From assembly GCA_933228895.1 (NCBI GenBank), contig OW121854.1:133529926-133593925 (forward strand): a stretch of DNA of 64,000 bases. Direction: 5' to 3'. Both the position numbers and the translations under genes were made by a program. The stretch comes from Platycnemis pennipes. Taxonomy: Eukaryota; Arthropoda; Insecta; Odonata; Platycnemididae. Under the pieces are notes generated by a model. It saw only the letters and a list, made by a program, of their open reading frames with translations. It did not search any database and was not told the DNA's origin. Positions 43,503 to 55,795 of this stretch are shown one piece after another; positions within the stretch are counted from its first letter, which is position 1, and each line of letters begins with the position of its first letter.

Positions 43503-45240
43503 GTACCTCTGCCCCCTCCTCCTTATGTCGTAACTTGACTGCCAGTCTTTTGTTTTCTCGGAAGACAAATGACAGCGGAGTGAAAAAAGCCTCTCACATT
43601 ACAATCCAAGCAGAAGACATCGTCCTTGCTATCTGGTTATCTTCATCAGTTGGGGTTTTCCGTAACTCGATAGCATCCACTATCGACGTCGCAATCTCGG
43701 TAGCTCAACGAAGGAGTCGACTGTCGACAATTCGCCTTCTCTAAGCTATTCCTTAAGACTAATGACCATAGTACAACCGAAAACTCACGCTAAGCAACCG
43801 GAGCCTCAAACACCCCTCGTTAAGCTTATCGGATCAACATGGCGGCCGTTTTTTTACGTTAGTTGGCCTAGTCTGACGTATTCATAAGTGTTGTATCAAT
43901 TGTCGAAGGACGTTAAATGCCTTTGTAATGCATGAAATGCAATTAGAAAATCTGTGCAAAGGTAAGGAAGGTAAATGTGGTGCAGTTAGCTTGCAAAACT
44001 ATGTCGTTGTGATTCTCATGGTAACGCCCATTGTAGGAAGACGTAAGAGATTTTATTGCTTTGTAACTTTCTTGGCGTTTGTGAAGCGATATAATACTTT
44101 TTATATTATTTTATGTATTGAGTTTAATGTTCTTTTACCTGCCTCATTGCCATCGCTTCCTTTATTTGAGCCCCTTTACCATAATTCGTCGCTTGACTAT
44201 GCTTGATATTTAAGAAATGACGTAATTTGAAAATTGAAACTAGAATCTTAAAGGTGGGCAATGATTGTACTGTCATATAATTATATTTGCCAAATCTGTG
44301 TCCTACAGGTGGTGGTGAGTTATTTTATGCTATGCACTTCAGCCAATTTGTTGAAGGGAAGAAAAGTCTGAAATGAACTTTTTTGACGAAATGTTCCCCC
44401 ATTTGCAAGTCCACAATCATGTACTTGACATCAACAACGTACAATGAAGCGACGGTATTGAAAATTTCAGTATTTCATGGAAATAATATGCAAATGAAGC
44501 AAGCAGAATGTTGCAGATTTACGTCTTTCTCGCCCGAAATCAGTTGTGATCATTGTGTTTACATTGAGTGTTCCCTAAACATTTAGTAGTGTTATTCAAG
44601 TGGCGACGAAGTGTTTCCGAAAGATAATACGCTGTGACTGCCAAGCACTTAATTAATATGGTGTTCTACTTCCTTTGGTGTCTCTGTAGTGTTCATCTGT
44701 GCGTTAAAATCAGTTTAACGAGATGTTCCGAAGGCTTCACACGGTGATCCAATTTTTTTATAGAGCTTTGTATAAGACTGAGTGAGTGCGTAATGGATAG
44801 TGCTGCCATTTGAGTGAAATGTGCATACAATGGCCCTAACCAGTCAAAACAATTGGTGCACTCACGATGGTGAGTTATAAACGTTTATAAACGTCAATTT
44901 ATGATCTGTTATGATAAGTTAATGTGTACAGTATACTCAACCAAGCTTGGTGTTGAGAAATATGCAGAACTAGATTCTTCCCAATTGCCTACCTTCCCAA
45001 TTGATTCTTCCCAAATGAAAATACCTATGCAATCATGATTGCATAGGTATTTTCATTTTTGTCATGTGTGTGTCCTTAGAGGAGTTTTTTCATAAATAAA
45101 ATTATATTTTTACCAGTGCATAAATATTGTCCACATTAATTTTTATCTCAAGTTATTAACCTCATTAACAGTATATAACCTCCATAAAGAAGGACCTGAA
45201 ACAACGTATCTACCTATGTTATCCGTAGATTTAACTTCTT
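43503..45240. other. No recognised gene
   Basis: Mixed sequence. CAACATGGCGGCCG at 43828 resembles a YY1-type core-promoter motif, but no ORF with a known domain follows. A perfect palindrome lies at 45013-45058. Short open frames at 43535-43744 and 43928-44206 are unconvincing. Confidence 0.4.
45013..45058. repeat. Perfect 46-bp palindrome
   Basis: Symmetric about 45035/45036 with no loop (centre GCAATCATGATTGC; arm start AAATGAAAATACCTATGCAA). Fully self-complementary over 46 bp. It is not next to a transposon end. Confidence 0.9.
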
Positions 45241-45249
45241 TAAAATGGA

Positions 45250-46190
45250 GAGAAAGCCAAGCTTGCGCCGTGGGAGATCCCTAAGATAGACTGCTCTACA
45301 TGGATGCCAAGGCTAACAGTACCGCTATCGAGCTTAAACGTAGAAGCTATACACAGTTGTGACAGTCCACAAATATACACAGATAGCTCTAAAACAGACG
45401 CGATGTGCCTTTCGCCTTCTTTTCAGTGGATATTGTCTCCACGGCCTTAACCTTGCATCCCATATGCACTGTTTACACGGCGGAGTTACAGGCCATAAAA
45501 GCCTCGCTAAATGCAATTGAAGCCTCACTCCAAGAGACTAAATGTAGCAGTATTTAATATGCTCAGACTCCCTAAGCTCCCTTCAAAGCATCTGTAGCCT
45601 CTCTCCTTCACATCCCGTCGTCCAAGAAATATTAACATGCATTTACCGCCTTTTTGCTGAGGACATGCTCATAAAATTCCTATGGGTACCCGGCCACGTG
45701 GGTGTTACCGCTAATGAATTGGCAGAGGCTGCTGCACGAGCGGCCACCATCAGTGGCGAGAATTATCACCTGAAGAAATCAGTTCTCGCTTCTTGGGCGA
45801 CAAACTCAGGGAAACTAGTCGAACAAACTCAGGGAAATCAAACAGTAACAGCTTGGACGTCCTCGGTCAGGGATAGCCGACGGGAAGAAGTCATTGCCAC
45901 CAGGCTAAGAATAGGACATTACAGCCCTGACTCACTCGTATTTCTTGACCCCCGAGAAGGACGCACCCAAATGCGATAGCTGTAACTGCTTGTCGACTGT
46001 GTGAAATATTGGATGCAACGCGAGCGCCACAAAATATGTGGGGATCTGAGCAAGTTGTTGGGCGACAATCGTAATCTTATCGATCGCGTTCTTATATTTC
46101 TCCATGAATTGAATTTACGACCCAAAATTTGTGGCCCAGGAAGACAACATTGCCTAACAGGTCTAAATGTAACTCTTTTGCCATATTACT
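45250..46190 (+). pseudogene. LINE ORF2 C-terminus with RNase H domain, broken
   Basis: Frames in order give PQIYTDSSKTD (RNase H first Asp block), YTAELQAIKASLNAIEASLQ (Glu block), YSDSLSSLQSIC, then from 45665 LIKFLWVPGHVGVTANELAE (final His/Asn block). A Cys-rich knuckle remnant, PKCDSCNCLSTV, follows. RNase H downstream of RT is typical of I-, R1- and LOA-type LINEs, not of the Jockey or CR1/L2 copies here. At least three stops or frameshifts are present and the RT itself is missing. The intact part is 45665-45979. Confidence 0.75.
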
Positions 46191-46364
46191 ATGACTAATA
46201 CAGACTTAAGCCTATCGTGTCCACTGATAGTTTATACTTTTCCTAAGTATTCCTCTATACTTACCAAGTATTTTATTTTTAACGCTTGCTTTTAATCTGG
46301 TTAAGTTCAGGTGCAAAATGACCTTGACCTTAGAAGCACCTTAAAACAATTCTACCTACCTATG

Positions 46365-46910
46365 AACCTGAACGTGTGTAGAGAGGATCGGCAAGATTTG
46401 TTAAGTGACGGTGAGATAACCATGTTAACGTAAGCAGTCTATTAAATGAATTAAATTGGAATCATTATCAGATCGTAAGTTGAAATGTAGACTTAATCTC
46501 TTAAATAAATTCCAAGCTAATATTTTCAGTGATGACGTTAAAAATATTTTCCGAACCCCTACTTACACGGGTAGACTGGACCATAATCACAAAATTAGAG
46601 AAATTGCTTGCCGAACTGACAGATTGAAAATGTCCTTTTTTCCTCGTACAGTTAGGGATATGAACAGCGGTGAATATGTCCAATACGAGTGTAGCAATGG
46701 ATAGCATTGGTAGCTGCATGTTGGTGTAAGGACTTAAAGCTAACCCGCGATCAGCATTATGTTGCGTGCCTTTTTTGCAATTTTTATATTTATTAAAAAT
46801 TGAAGTTCAGACTAGTATATGACTACTAATCCTTATTTATGCATGATATGTAGTGTAGATTTGATATGAATGTTTGTAGAGAATTCACCCCCTGCCGTAC
46901 ACCTAGACTA
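46365..46910 (+). mobile_element. CR1/L2-group fragment (RT C-terminus and 3' UTR)
   Basis: Encodes ESLSDRKLKCRLNLLNKF, DDVKNIFRTP and KMSFFPRTVRDMN (46456-46704), then 3' UTR ending at CACCCCCTGCCGTACACCTA, where the tail is cut. It is closely related to the next copy at 46925-47697 (AACGTGTG.AG.GA.GATCGGC; same UTR landmarks). Confidence 0.75.
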
Positions 46911-46924
46911 TTACTTACTTTTTA

Positions 46925-47697
46925 TTTAAACCGTGGAATCCATTAAATATCTTGGAATAAGACTGACACATGATCTTTCCTGGGGTAAACACATACGTGA
47001 AATAATGGGTCAAGCGAATCGTAAACTGGGATTCGTCAAAAGAGTACTGGGTAAATGTGACGATCATGTACGAGAAATCAGCTGCTTTTGCCTTGTAAGA
47101 CCTCATTTGGAATATGCTGCCAGTGTATGGAAACCCTACGAAATCGGTCTAAATAACGAACTTGAACGTGTGCAGCGAAGATCGGCCAGATTTGTAAAGG
47201 GCCGGTATGATAACCTTATTAGCGTAACCAGTCTATTAAATGAATTAAATTGGGAATCATTGTCAGATCGCAGGTTGAAATTAAGACTTGATCTCTTAAA
47301 CAAATTCCAAGACCATATTTTCAGTGATGATGTTAAAAATATTTTGCGGACCCCAACTTACTATGGTAGACTGGACCATAATCACAAAATTAGAGAAATA
47401 GATTGCCGAACTGACAGATTGAAAATGTCCTTTTTTCCTCGTACTATTAGGAATATGAATAACGGTAAATGTATTTAGTACGAGTGTAGCAATGGATAAC
47501 ATTGGTAGCTGCATGTTGGTATAAGGACTTATAGCTAACCCAACTAACGGCATGTTTTTGCATGTATGCTATGTTATTTTAATTTTTAATTACAAATTTC
47601 ATGCATGATATGTAGTGCATGTTTGGTGAGAGTTCACCCCCTGCCACACACCTATATGTTGGCTTGCAGGGTATTTTGTAGATGTAGATGTAAATCC
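46925..47697 (+). mobile_element. CR1/L2-group fragment, 5'-truncated, full tail
   Basis: An open frame 46933-47478 gives IKYLGIRLTHDLSWGKHI, RPHLEYAASVWKP, VQRRSARFVKGRYDN and KMSFFPRTIRNMN, the last 180 residues of an RT without its catalytic centre. The 3' UTR and tail follow (CACCCCCTGCCACACACC, GGCTTGCAGGGTATTTTG, TAGATGTAGATG). Truncation falls between the FADD block and this start. Confidence 0.8.
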
Positions 47698-49187
47698 TAC
47701 TTTATTCATTTTCCCAGGGTTTAGTTTCCAATTCGCATTATTGGTAGTCGTTTTTCGGTGGTGTTACAAACCATAGTAAGGTGCTGTTTCCAATGAAAAC
47801 TTCCAATTTTCCGAAATCATGAATCATAAAAAATATTGGCACTGCATTGTTATCTTGAGGCAAACACGTCATTTACGACCTCTGAGGGCCCCGGCGTAAT
47901 CTAGAATGAGGGCCCCGAGTCTTTTACTAATATATTTACAATTCATCTCTCGCGAGGCCCCGGGTACGCGATGTGGTAAATACGGCCCTGAAACACGTGC
48001 TTTAAATCACCTCCATGAATAAATTGAATTTTCCTTATCTTAAGAGGGTCTAAGGCGTTCCCGCCGTTGCGTCGCTTGAGTGTCGGTGTGGTTGGCGAAC
48101 GGACCCTTGCTAGCGGGTGTGTGGACTGGACGGGAGTGGGTCGGGTGTAGTCCACTGCTGAAAGTGAAAGGTGCCGGAACTGTGTGTATCGTGTGAGGGA
48201 AAAGGCTCGTTAAAATCTTCTTTGCACACCCAAAGCAGCTGTTCCTTCGCGCCGGATCATAGACGAGACAAGGAATTCATGTAGCATGCAGACAACATCT
48301 TTAAGGTGGGTGTTGCACGTCACTTAACGTTTTATTGAAGTCGTTGTGTAAATCGCAGTGCAAACGGGACGGAGCTGAACCTCCATTCGATCACTTTGAA
48401 CTACGACTCGCCTGCCCCCGCCCCCCCTCCTCATTCCCCTCCCCGCTCCTAGTCGTGCCTCCCCTCACTTCGCTGTCTCCCTCCTTCCATTGCCTCCCCC
48501 CTATCCTCCCTCCTCGCACGCGATCAGCTGTCCGCACGGGTTCGTGCTGCAACGAGGCTGTTCCGCACTTGCACTGTCTGAATCATTCGTATTTGTTACA
48601 CTAGTTTAATACCATCGCCATGTCATCTTCTCCTTTCAAATAGCCATATCCTCTCTTTACACAATTCTCTTTCGACTAGGCCTCATCTGTCAATTTGGGT
48701 TTCATTGACAAAATATTAACGATTTTTGAACAAATGTATGTTTTCTACAATAGGTCTTTTCTCCTTTCCGTAAGCTTAGCTCTTACCACTGCTATTCTCC
48801 TTTCTCCACCTTCTTCTTCAAACATTCTGTGGTTTGTTTTTTAATCTCTTTATCCCGCACTTTCAATGTCTGCACACTTCGAATTTCTTGAACTAGTTTC
48901 ATATTCTTCGTCAGACTTCCTCGGACGTCTTCTTTCCCTTCCAGCTAACCATCTTCTATGTTCATAGAATTCATATCTAGTAAGTAACCAATGTTTCCAA
49001 GGCTTTGGCGATCAATCAACAAACTTCCTTCCCATTAATTGGTAACATTACAACTGCAAGTATAAAAGATTTAAATTTTTCTTCGGAATGGTACCACTGT
49101 GCTCATCTGTTGCATGTAAACATTGAGTGCACGGATTGTTGTGCTCCCTGCAAGGCAACAAGTGTAATGTTGTTCTCCCTCATTTTA
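47698..49187. other. No recognised gene; C-rich segment 48410-48530
   Basis: GC-rich from 48040 to 48160 and pyrimidine-rich from 48410 to 48530. A 5' exon or promoter is possible, but no splice-supported frame is visible. Confidence 0.4.
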
Positions 49188-49255
49188 ATTGCATGCCTCC
49201 CAATGCTTCACCCCCTGCAATATACCATTGCGGTGGCTTGCAGAGTATTATGTAG
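49188..49255 (+). mobile_element. CR1/L2-group 3' tail fragment
   Basis: CTTCACCCCCTGCAATATAC, GCGGTGGCTTGCAGAGTATT and ATGTAG: the shared stem-loop tail with a single GTAG repeat unit. Confidence 0.65.
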
Positions 49256-49984
49256 GAATTTTATCTCGGACTGCAATACTTGCGTGCTCGCGGAACGCAT
49301 ATATATTTGCTTTTCTCTTCACAGGACTTGAAGTCGGTCAAATCTATCTGTTAATGGCTTGAAATTATTACAGGAAGAAGTTTTTCGAGTTACGTGCGAC
49401 CTTAAAATCTTCGTCATCGATGACCTGTGCCTTAGTGAGGGAAAACCGGGAATTTACGAAACTGGCTGAGAGGACCGCTCTTCAGTAGATAAATGGTAAG
49501 TCCACTTCATCGCCAATATTTCTTTTCCCGATTGTTTTCATTTTCACATTAATTTTCCACATTTTTCCTTGTGATTTTGCCACTTCTGGTCGATGCCATG
49601 TTGTCCTCCCAAACCCGTGACTCACGCCGTAAGTCTCAAAGATTATTTCGAGTCTCTGGAATTATCTCAGGCGATTCTTGGCAATCTAGCTTCTTGACGT
49701 TTACGCTTTGTCACGATTTGAGTTGTTTCCCTTTCGTTCTGTTCGAAATTAACGTACATCCGAGATTAAACGATTGATGTTAAGAAACTGAACTTGAAAG
49801 TGCAGTCGCGTGTCTTCACATTCTACCGTCTTGGAATTAATTTGTTTTAATGGATGAGTTAAGTTTCGCGAACTAATTCCTTAATAATTGATTTATATCG
49901 CATTGACCTCGTAGTCAATATTCAGTTATTCGCTCAGTTCCATTTCCCAATCAGTTCTCGTCCTTTTGTGTGACAGGATAAAGT
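49256..49984. other. No recognised gene
   Basis: No feature I can support. Confidence 0.4.
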
Positions 49985-50039
49985 GTTAATTGATGGGAGG
50001 AATGATTCACTTTGTACTCATTCAACGAATTTATTGTAT

Positions 50040-50075
50040 CCCAATCGGTTTCGACGTTAGCACGTCATCATTAAG
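50040..50075 (-). ncRNA. Hammerhead-like motif, second Penelope-like element
   Basis: On the minus strand: ATGATGA, then GACG/CGTC stem with loop TGCTAA, then GAAACCG. It lies at the same place relative to the endonuclease as the motif at 15271-15309. The core C3 is replaced by A, so catalysis is doubtful. Confidence 0.35.
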
Positions 50076-50379
50076 GGTACAATCTCCGAAGTGTCTGGGA
50101 GTGCAAGTCACATACTATATACGAAATTCCTTGGTGTTGGGGTCAGGTGAGAAGTGGTTGAGGGAGGGAAGAGCCACTGGATCGGCAATGTTGGATCAAA
50201 TTGAGTTTACGTAGGGTAGTGGGGGAGAACGGGGACCGGGAGGGGGGGGGGGGAGGGTGGGAGAATATGTGGGGAGGGTATTGCTGATCACCGATGGTCA
50301 AGGTGAAGAGGAAGGGGCAGCGGACGGTCATGGTGCAACACGGAGGAGAAAGGAGAACATTTAAATTCGGAAGAGTCAT

Positions 50380-50742
50380 TTAAAACCAATACATTAGGGG
50401 AACACCTTGTCTCTTAACAATTCCAAAATTCTCAAAAAAATCCACTTTAAACCCTTTGTCATTTATATATAAGATGTTGTGTGAAAAATTACCATGATGT
50501 CCAGTCTTAATAAGATGTTTTACAAAGCCGGATTTTGGGTCATTATTTAATAAATATTTCTTGTGTTCTTTTGCTCTGATGGTGAATGTACGACCTGTTT
50601 GTCCATCATAAACACTATTACAATCATCACACTCTAGTAGATACACACCACATTTTTCGGAACTGTCAATCTTGACCTTGGAGTCGAAAAGAAGTTTTTC
50701 TACGGTTCCCGGATTGTAGTAGCCAACTCTTGAGTCGCTCAC
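50380..50742 (-). pseudogene. Penelope-like GIY-YIG endonuclease domain
   Basis: An open frame with EKCGVYLLECDDC, VYDGQTGRTFTIRAKEHKKY, VKHLIKTGHHGNFSHNILY and GFKVDFFENFGIVKRQG. In the family the second motif is usually 'YIGQT', here YDGQT, so one core position has changed. Upstream the frame is broken from the RT. Confidence 0.75.
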
Positions 50743-51185
50743 CAGGAATGTGTCTAGCTATTTTGTGGGTAATAGTACCTAAAAATGGGAGTTTACACCA
50801 TTTCTAGGCTTCTCTGAGGATAATCTGAGTAGTGATGACACGAGTGAAATGCTTTTATATCTTAGTTTCTTATCTAGTAGTTTCTGAACCGTATCGTTGC
50901 AGTACCCGTTTCCTTGGGCGATCGTTTTTGTTGTTTTAATATCTTCCTCAAAGAAGAATTCCGAGAGGGGATGGGTATTAATCGATTTAACATGGAGTTG
51001 ATGGCTGCAAATTTATGAGTGTGATGGTGGAAAGAATTATTCGGGATAATTACATCGGAATATGTGTCCTAACGGTAAATTGCAAATGTGTGTTGAATTT
51101 TATCTATATAAATTGTTAGGTCTAAATAGTTGATTTTGCGTTGGCCTACTTCCATGTTAAATGTAATTGCTTTGTGCTGGGTGTT

Positions 51186-51991
51186 TTAATAGGCTAAGAA
51201 CTGTTCAAGTTGTCTGCTGCTACCTGTCCACAAACGAATAACGTCATCAACATATCTATAATAGCATACAACGTTTTTTACAAGTGGGTGGTTCGAATTA
51301 AGTATATTGTTTTCCAGATAGTCCATGAACATATCTGCGAGTATACGAGAGAGCGTTGAACCCATACTAGGTCCGTGTTCTTGTTTATAATAGCTCCCGT
51401 TGAACAGGAAATAGTTCTGTTCACTACACAAGGTTAAAAATTGTTGGAAATCGTTGGTAATATCTTCTCCGCACTTCGCTCTTTTTAACCATGAGATGGC
51501 TATACTGATGGATTCCTTGGCCGGAACTGACGTATACAGATTACACACATCAAAGGACACAAGTTTCCCATTTAAGGGGGGTTTGGCATTTACTAGTTTG
51601 TTGGCAAGATCCGTAGAGCTCTCAATTCCATACGTTGACTTGAATGGGGAGAAATTCCTCAGGAGAATATTCAGCTTCGTCGACAATAGATGAGAAGGTG
51701 CGGAAACGTGGGAAACAACGGGTCTAATAGGGATTCCCGGTTTATGTGTTTTTGGAAGTCCATACATTGTTGGAGGCAGGGGGTTCATTCTCACTAAGCG
51801 CCATTTTTCCCTCGAGGGGAGAAGTGTAGTGCAGTTGTTCAATTTGTACTTGAGGGATTGTTGACAACTGTTTGTCGGGTCTTTATTCAGTGTGGTGAAG
51901 CAGTTTTCGGAAATAAACTTTTCGCACTTGATCGCATAATCGGCTTTATTTAGAATCACTAACGTGTTTCCTTTGTCGGCTTTCGTGAAAA
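51186..51991 (-). pseudogene. Penelope-like reverse transcriptase, most of the core intact
   Basis: One open frame on the minus strand: KADKGNTLVILNKADY, MYGLPKTHKPGIPIRPVVS, SFDVCNLYTSVPAKESI, QNYFLFNGSYYKQEHGPSMG (the family has GVAMGS), SRILADMFM, CYYRYVDDVIRLWTG (catalytic). It stops at LEQFLAY; the thumb region below 51186 is in other frames. The first coding residues of this frame above 51991 come from inverted DNA. RT plus GIY-YIG identifies a Penelope-like element. Confidence 0.8.
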
Positions 51992-52175
51992 AGTCATTAG
52001 GGAAAAAGGCGCTAGGCAAGAAACATGAAATAGCGGACATAACACAAATAGCCTCTGTAAAACCCTATCCCCACCCGCGTATTCGGATAAATAAACTGAT
52101 CACTAATATAAAAGCCTCCTGCGAAAATTTCAATTTAATTTTCACGAAAGCCGACAAAGGAAACACGTTAGTGAT
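51992..52175 (+). mobile_element. Inverted 5' segment of the Penelope-like element
   Basis: Plus-strand frame INKLITNIKASCENFNLIF followed by TKADKGNTLV reads the part of the protein that precedes the RT on the opposite strand. It thus overlaps the first residues of the minus-strand RT. This is the arrangement expected from twin priming. Confidence 0.75.
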
Positions 52176-55100
52176 GTGACCTTTGCGGTTTCAAACCATA
52201 CTCTCGGGATCGTAATGTTCTGCTATGTCCTTTTTGTATTTCCGAGTATTTTTTATCTGAGGCCACATTTAAATTTATGATTTTCAGAGAATTTTTAAAT
52301 TCTTAATGTTTCACATTGATAATTTACTTGTGAGCCACGCCTTCGAACAAAGCAGACACCTTATGTTTAAAATTGCTGACAGGTGCAATTCACTCGACTT
52401 CTGATCTTCTGTGCACGTGTTTTTAATATTTTAATTGATTGTTATTCGGTGGCTATTTTCAGGAGTAGCAATATCTCTCGGTCAGCATGAATTAAAAAAA
52501 TTTTGACATTCACTTCATTGTAAATACTTCATGTACCTGGATAAATGAGACTAAATTCCGAACTCCGGTATCCAACTGCCATTCTTGGCGAATGTAATGT
52601 GTTAAAAAATGAGTTTATGAGTCGTCGTCGTGTTTTAATGAGAACTTTTACATTACCCTCGAGCGATTTTCTAGATTTCCAACTCCGTATTCATATTATA
52701 TCTAGTCGTGAACGTATGATATTTTGTCATCTGGTTGGCTGGTGTTTTCGAGTAAGGTTTTTGTGTGTTTGGAATTAACTTATATTCCTACTCATATGGG
52801 ATTTTTTAACATACAGTGCAGGACTTGGTAGGTCATTATTGAATCCCTCCGAGAAAATGTTTCTGATAAAATAATGTTTTATAGCTTGATACTCATGAGC
52901 TGTCCTGATATGAGAAAAACTCGCCCAATTGCCTTGTCTTGTCATTGCTTCGGGATTTAGCTTCATGTGCTAAGTGAGATTGTGTAACTAATCCGCCTTT
53001 ATCTAATGTAATCGATACATACCGTCTGTGGTCTTTGCAAATAATTTTCAGTATTTTGTCTGCGTAATGCACTTCAATGGGAAACAGTCATTTCGGCGTT
53101 GTAATATGAGACAGGTCTTGGACTTTTGCATGTGAATAAACTTTGATTTTATTACATTGAAAACACATTTTATTTTTAATTCTATAATGCGGTGAATGAT
53201 TGGTAATTTAATTTCAAGCACTTCAGAAACGTTATTCACATACTTTTAAACACTGCACTTAGACCAAGCGGAACAAGCAAAGACAGATTACTAGAGTTTT
53301 CATCTCGCGTTCTGTTGAAAGTTTCAGGTTCAGAATCCATGACGCAGTAACAAAAAAAACATGACATAGTTTACCATTCTAGGCTTTTCCTCGAATTTTA
53401 TTTGCTGCAGTTCCTTGTACATTCTCCTTTACCTTTTGTCCTGATCATTTCAGATATGAAGATCACTTTTATCGCACGGTAAGTAAGAAATAAACAGTGT
53501 GGGATATCTGTCTCGTCATTTTGAATTTTAATAATTGTCAGCTGTTGTTTGTATTACCGGTGGATAAGTCTTCTGAAGTCGAATGACGGATCTTGATAAC
53601 GCAAGCGTTAATCATAAGAAATTGTTTTTCCATGTGAGTTATAGTTTTTTGAATGTGGACTTTCGCCAAATTAGCCATTTTCGCATTTGTTTTCTTTTCA
53701 GAGTATCGGTGTTCGTTCTTTGGGGTCATTAATCAGAGAAGTCATTTTTAGTCATATTTTGGCAAATTTTTGTCACAGAGAAAAGGAAATTTCTCACAGG
53801 GAGAATATCCAACAGAAAAAAGATATTTGCCTAGATTTTCCCCCTTATTTCTGAACGCGTGTCCTACCAGTTAGGCTACTAAGGCGTCCTGTTCAAAGGG
53901 TTTCATTGTTTCTCAAAAATCTAAAATCTATTTTATTGTTTCTATACATACCCTCTGTTATCCGTATTACTTCGTACTAGGACAGGATACAGTGTTTTAC
54001 TGCAACATTTCATCAATTTTTTTCGCTCTGTATTAACTCATTGAAATATTTCCTTTCCTCATAGCGCGAGATGACTGTGAAAGTATATTAGGAGATAAGG
54101 GAGTCCGTTATTAATTAACCAGAAGGGATTTTTGAAGCGGGGTTTCAGTCTTTCGTACGCATTAATTTTCAAATTATTTGTTCATGGTTATTCATGTCGC
54201 TAATGTACTTGGAATCCATTCCTCGCAAATTAAGGTGAAGTATATACCCAAAATACCTATGCTCTAAGTCGCTACTTGAGTTCAAGTAGCAACTAATTTT
54301 TAGTAACAACAACAATAGTAGTTTAAATCGGATAATTTCCAACCTATTGCGTTTGTGCTCTGATTATTTCTATTGATTTTTTATGCATTGTGTAGGAAGA
54401 ATCACAATCATTATTTTATTACATTCATATTAGCGTAGATGTAATTTCACTAAGGCTCCCATCACATGCTATTATGAGCATCGGTCTCAAAGGTTAGGAA
54501 TGAAGACAGTACTCGGCTGAGAGTCAGACAGACAACTAACTTACGTATTTATTAGTTCTAATGTCGGGTCTCACAAAAAGAAAATTACCACGCTTAGGGA
54601 ATTCCGCCCGGGTGCTGCCAACACAACAAACTATCATCTCAAGCTCATTTTGAATACCGCACATCTTAAAAATTTTATCTATTTCAAACTTCGGTCCACA
54701 CGGCGAGCGCTGCCCCGACATTCTCTACTACGAACTTCTGCCAACAAGGATATCGCTCAGAATCCCTTCGCGGTTTATTCCTATTCCAAAGAAACATAAT
54801 GCTAATATTGGGAAACTACTTCTTACCTGTCCTACCATCTCTAGCACTTTTTCTTTCGGCTTACTTTCCATCCACCCTTTTTCCAGCATCCTTCTCCATA
54901 CCCAGGCATTAAAAGTATGTTTTCATTTCTTATATTCACTGAATATTCTCCCTGAGAACATCAATTTAATTTATTATCATTCATTGTAGAACACAAAATA
55001 AGGACATGGCATCTTTCTCACTTGTAATACCTTTATGACACTAATGTACAATTCTGTGACTTTGTCCTATTTGAGAACGTTTTCGTAAATGCTATCATCC

Positions 55101-55787
55101 CGAGATTTCAGCCGTTTCTCCAACGTACGATAGGATAGGAATTCGTAATAAATAGCATCCATCAGTTGTAGTTCACTGTCTTTTTATTTGCAGGAAATTT
55201 ACATTTGTCTTTTACTTGGATATCTGGGTGCGAGTCGAAGATAAATATGTAACTTCAAATTCCTAATGAAATCTCTGGGAAACGGTGAATGAGTTAATCG
55301 CCGCTGTTTAGAATGATGGAAGCCAGAGTGGATCTAAATTCTGTTGCGTCTGCTGTTCCACTCGGAACGGGTCGGCGTGTCTGCGAATGGCGAGGAGGGG
55401 GAGAAGGGTATCCATGGAAACAACGTTGGTTACCTATATGTTTTTTATGTGGCAGCGGCGTGCCGTCTATCGCTGCCGGACGCTCTGATTGGTTCCCTTC
55501 AAGGTCATCCTTAAAACCGCCACGAATTCAACTCCCCTCGCCGTGTCCTGGAAAATTGCGCGGATAGGCAGGTGTCTTGAGACAGGAAGACGAATCTGAG
55601 TCTTGTGTAGGGAAACGCGGAAGTTGTTCACGTGGACTGTATTCTGTCTCTGTTCCGTACTTTCTTTCCTTTTGACAACACCTAAGGAAAGCGACCGTGC
55701 AGACAAAGTATGAATTAAACGCTTGTAACACTGACACATCGAGAAGCTATCAGGCTATACTGCTATCAGGAGCAGTTTGGGGAGACC
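52176..55787. other. No recognised gene or repeat
   Basis: 3.6 kb of AT-rich sequence with only short open frames. CGCGTGTCCTACCAGTTAGG around 53859 looks tRNA-like on the minus strand but lacks a B box. A C/G-richer stretch lies at 55370-55560. Confidence 0.45.
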
Positions 55788-55795
55788 CTTTGTAT

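Larger units (their letters stand above)
49985..52175 (-). mobile_element. Penelope-like element, second copy, with 5' inversion
   Basis: On the minus strand: RT (51991-51186 and a broken stretch to 50743), GIY-YIG-type domain (50742-50380), G/C tract, then a hammerhead-like 3' motif. The first about 184 bp of the element (51992-52175) are flipped to the plus strand. A 37-bp perfect inverted overlap (51955-51991 with 52139-52175) marks the junction. Relative to the element at 15185-18452 the family is related but distinct. Confidence 0.8.

Noticed and set aside
43828..43842. YY1-like core promoter
   Set aside because: A single short motif without transcript or ORF support; noted only within the unassigned region.
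53855..53895. A tRNA gene on the minus strand
   Set aside because: An A-box-like stretch is present but no B box, anticodon arm or closing acceptor stem could be formed.
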